Source: Beijerinckiaceae bacterium
GTDB taxonomy: Bacteria; Pseudomonadota; Alphaproteobacteria; Rhizobiales; Beijerinckiaceae
Assembly (NCBI GenBank): GCA_947380915.1
Contig: CANCSY010000213.1
Location: forward strand, 1-5,647
DNA length: 5,647 nt
Reading direction: 5' to 3'
The notes under the pieces were generated by a model that saw nothing but the letters and a program-made list of their open reading frames with translations, was not told the origin of the DNA and made no database searches. The translations under genes were made by a program, and so were the position numbers. Shown here piece after piece: positions 3,162-5,647 of the stretch (position 1 is its first letter; each line of letters starts with the position of its first letter).

Positions 3162-5647
3162 TCAGCCCTCGGCGCCGTCAGCGACCTCGGTCGCCTCGCC
3201 CTCGTCGCCATTGGCCTCGTCTTCGCTGATCCGCTCGACGGAAACCACATGCTCCTTGGCGGCCGTGCGGAACACGATCACGCCCTGGGTGCCGCGACCG
3301 GCGACACGGATGCCCTCGACCGGGCAGCGGATCAGCTGGCCAGCATCGGTGACGAGCATGATGCCGTCGCCCGTCTCCACGGGGAAGGAGGCCACGAGCG
3401 GCCCGTTGCGCGGATTGACCACCATGGCGACGATGCCTTTGCCGCCGCGTCCGGTGATGCGGTATTCGTAAGAGGAGGTGCGCTTGCCATAGCCATTGCC
3501 GGAGACGGTCAGGATGATCTGCTCCAGCGCGCCCAGTTCCGCATAGCGTTCCTGAGAAAGCGTCTCGGCCTCGGTCCCGGTGGCGAGCGTCTCGCTCTCC
3601 TCCTCGACCACGGCGACTTCGCCCTCGACCTCGCCCGCCACCGCACGACGGCGACGCAGATAGGCCTCGCGCTCTTCGGCGCTGGCGTCCACATGGCGCA
3701 GGATGGCCATGGAGATGAGCTTGTCGCCTTCGCTCAGGTTGATGCCCCGCACGCCCATGCTGTCGCGGCCCTTGAAGACGCGCACATCGGTGGTCGCGAA
3801 ACGAATGCACTGGCCCTTGGCCGTGGTCAGCAGCACATCGTCCATCTCCGTGCACATCTGCACATTGACGATGCCCTCGCCCTCATCAAGGCGCATGGCG
3901 ATCTTGCCCGCACGGTTGACCGAGGTGAAGTCGGACAATTTGTTGCGCCTGACCGTGCCGCCTGTGGTGGCGAACATGACGTCCAGCGCCTCCCAGGCCG
4001 CCTCGTCCTCGGGCAGCGGCATGATGGTGGTGATGCGCTCCCCCTTCTCCAGCGGCAGGATATTCTCGAGGAAGCGGCCCACGGCGGTCGGTCCCGCCTG
4101 CGGCAGGCGCCAGACCTTGAGCTTGTAGACCTGCCCCAGCGAGGAGAAGAACAGCACGGGCTGGTGGGTGGTGGCGACGAAGAGGCTCGCCACGAAATCC
4201 TGTTCGCGCGTCGACATGCCCGAGCGGCCCTTGCCGCCGCGCCGCTGCTCCCGATAGGTGGCGAGCGGCACGCGCTTGATATAGCCCGCATGGGAGACGG
4301 TGACGACCATGTCCTCGCGCTGGATGAGATCCTCATCCTCCATATCCGCATCGCTCTCGGTGATGATGGTGCGGCGCGGGGTGGCGTGGGCGGTCTTGAT
4401 CGCCGTCATCTCGTCCTTGATGATGGTGAAGACGCGCGCGCGAGACCGCAGGATGTCCAGATAATCGGCGATCTCCACCGCCAGCTTGTTGAGAGCTTCG
4501 GCGATCTCGTCGCGGCCCAGCGCCGTCAGGCGTTGCAGGCGCAGGTCAAGAATGGCGCGGGCCTGCTGCTCGGACAGGCGATAGCTGCCATCCGCGTTCA
4601 GCGTGTGGCGGGGATCGGCGATCAGCGCGATCAGGGGCGCCATGTCATGGGCGGGCCAGTCGCGGCCCATGAGGGACTCGCGCGCCGCCGCCGCATCGGG
4701 CGAGGTGCGGATGAGGCGGATCACCTCGTCGATATTCGCCACCGCAATAGCCAGGCCCACCTGCACATGGGCGCCATCGCGCGCCTTGTTCAGCAGGAAC
4801 TTGGTGCGACGGGTGACGACCTCCTCGCGGAAATCGATGAAGGCGCGCAGGAAGTCCTTCAGGGTCAGCATCTGCGGCCGACCGCCGTTGAGCGCGATCA
4901 TGTTGCAACCGAAGGAATTCTGCAGCTGCGTATAGCGATAGAGCTGGTTCAGCACGACATCGGCGACCGCGTCGCGCTTGATCTCGATGACGATGCGCAT
5001 GCCGTCGCGGTCGGACTCGTCGCGCAGTTCCGAGATGCCCTCGACGCGCTTCTCGCGCACGAGTTCGGCGATCTTCTCCAGGAGCGTGCTCTTGTTCACC
5101 TGATAGGGGATTTCGGTGATGATCAGGGCTTCGCGATCCTTGCGGACCTGCTCCACCTCGGCCTTGGCGCGCACCAGCACCGAGCCACGCCCAGTCTGGT
5201 AGGCGAGCCGCGCCCCGCCCCGGCCCAGCATGATGCCGCCGGTGGGGAAATCAGGGCCGGGGACGATCTCGATCAGCTCTTCGAGGGTGATCGCGGGATT
5301 GTCCATCATGGCGAAAACGGCGTCGATCACCTCACCCAGATTGTGGGGCGGGATATTGGTGGCCATGCCGACCGCAATGCCGCCGGCGCCATTGACCAAC
5401 AGATTGGGGAAGCGCGCGGGCAGGACAACAGGCTCGTGCTCCTTGCCGTCGTAGTTGTCCTGGAAATCGACGGTGTCGAGATCAATGTCCTGAACGAGCG
5501 CCAGGGCGGGACGGGCCAGACGCGACTCGGTGTAGCGCATGGCCGCCGCCGGATCGCCATCGACCGAGCCGAAGTTGCCCTGGCCGTCGATAAGCGGCAG
5601 GCGCATGGAGAAGGGCTGGGCCATGCGCACGAGGGCGTCATAGATCG
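3162..5647 (-). CDS. gyrA: DNA gyrase subunit A (5' end cut by window)
   Basis: GyrA is the DNA-cleaving subunit of gyrase (A2B2), which introduces negative supercoils using ATP hydrolysed by GyrB. The visible part has 827 residues and a stop at 3162-3164. By comparison with E. coli GyrA about 84 N-terminal residues lie beyond the right edge, giving a total near 911. Numbering from the first full codon (5645): [12 protein letters not shown] (1-12) is the end of the quinolone-resistance region, with Asp3 matching E. coli Asp87; AMRYTE (35-40) holds the catalytic Tyr38 (codon 5534-5532); IPPHNL (98-103), EIPYQVNK (178-185) and RDESD (208-212) are conserved tower and breakage-reunion parts. [15 protein letters not shown] (359-373) belongs to the coiled-coil region. 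The GyrA box QRRGGKG (467-473, bases 4227-4247) separates it from ParC. The C-terminal beta-pinwheel is interrupted by a roughly 55-residue charged insertion (about 651-710), and the protein ends in an acidic tail. The residue equivalent to Ser83 is not visible. Confidence 0.98.
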   Translation of the reverse strand, partial: IYDALVRMAQPFSMRLPLIDGQGNFGSVDGDPAAAMRYTESRLARPALALVQDIDLDTVDFQDNYDGKEHEPVVLPARFPNLLVNGAGGIAVGMATNIPPHNLGEVIDAVFAMMDNPAITLEELIEIVPGPDFPTGGIMLGRGGARLAYQTGRGSVLVRAKAEVEQVRKDREALIITEIPYQVNKSTLLEKIAELVREKRVEGISELRDESDRDGMRIVIEIKRDAVADVVLNQLYRYTQLQNSFGCNMIALNGGRPQMLTLKDFLRAFIDFREEVVTRRTKFLLNKARDGAHVQVGLAIAVANIDEVIRLIRTSPDAAAARESLMGRDWPAHDMAPLIALIADPRHTLNADGSYRLSEQQARAILDLRLQRLTALGRDEIAEALNKLAVEIADYLDILRSRARVFTIIKDEMTAIKTAHATPRRTIITESDADMEDEDLIQREDMVVTVSHAGYIKRVPLATYREQRRGGKGRSGMSTREQDFVASLFVATTHQPVLFFSSLGQVYKLKVWRLPQAGPTAVGRFLENILPLEKGERITTIMPLPEDEAAWEALDVMFATTGGTVRRNKLSDFTSVNRAGKIAMRLDEGEGIVNVQMCTEMDDVLLTTAKGQCIRFATTDVRVFKGRDSMGVRGINLSEGDKLISMAILRHVDASAEEREAYLRRRRAVAGEVEGEVAVVEEESETLATGTEAETLSQERYAELGALEQIILTVSGNGYGKRTSSYEYRITGRGGKGIVAMVVNPRNGPLVASFPVETGDGIMLVTDAGQLIRCPVEGIRVAGRGTQGVIVFRTAAKEHVVSVERISEDEANGDEGEATEVADGAEG
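4227..4247 (-). other. GyrA box (DNA-wrapping motif) within gyrA
   Basis: These seven codons encode QRRGGKG, identical to the E. coli GyrA box that is needed for wrapping DNA around the C-terminal domain and for negative supercoiling. Its presence identifies the gene as gyrase A rather than topoisomerase IV ParC, whose corresponding box is degenerate. Confidence 0.9.

Noticed and set aside
1..5647. A previously undescribed multi-gene system (defence, toxin-antitoxin, mobile island)
   Set aside because: Every sizeable gene is a recognised housekeeping gene with intact motifs, and there are no integrase, transposase, phage or toxin-like frames. Only the 300-bp gap holds unexplained structure.

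Overview
The window is GC-rich core-chromosome DNA. Five recognisable genes all lie on the minus strand, in transcription order gyrA (3'-most ~90%, start outside the window) > coaD > periplasmic cyclophilin (ppiA-like) > cytoplasmic cyclophilin (ppiB-like) > queA (last few codons outside the window). The protein sequences point to an alphaproteobacterium of the Hyphomicrobiales (Rhizobiales) type: GyrA has the long charged insertion in its C-terminal domain typical of that class, CoaD and QueA have alphaproteobacterial wording, and there are two adjacent cyclophilins. I recall the order gyrA-coaD-ppi-ppi-queA(-tgt) from other Rhizobiales genomes; this was not checked by search. A family-level assignment (for example Xanthobacteraceae-like) would be a guess.

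Layout from the right edge leftwards: gyrA (>5647-3162) encodes DNA gyrase subunit A. Its catalytic tyrosine and GyrA box are intact, and the window edge cuts the quinolone-resistance region just before the residue equivalent to E. coli D87. After 20 bp comes coaD (3141-2638, coenzyme A synthesis), and 41 bp further a cyclophilin with a twin-arginine-type signal peptide (2596-2042). A 119-bp gap with a possible promoter and a Z-DNA-type CG tract leads to the second cyclophilin (1922-1362), which has a Lys/Ala/Pro-rich N-terminal tail instead of a signal. The two cyclophilins are about 66% identical over 121 gap-free residues by hand count and look like an old tandem duplication split between periplasm and cytoplasm. 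queA (1061-<1, queuosine synthesis) follows after a 300-bp gap.

The genes are ordinary housekeeping genes (DNA topology, CoA, protein folding, tRNA modification) and do not form one pathway; the tight spacing suggests co-transcription at least of gyrA-coaD-ppiA. The only stretch not explained by coding is the 300-bp ppiB-queA gap (1062-1361). It holds two G/C-rich hairpin elements in opposite orientation, a strong G-quadruplex motif overlapping one of them on the queA-sense strand, and a 7-bp tandem repeat just after ppiB. I found no mobile element, RNA gene, CRISPR array or new multi-gene system; the structured queA leader is the item most worth a second look.
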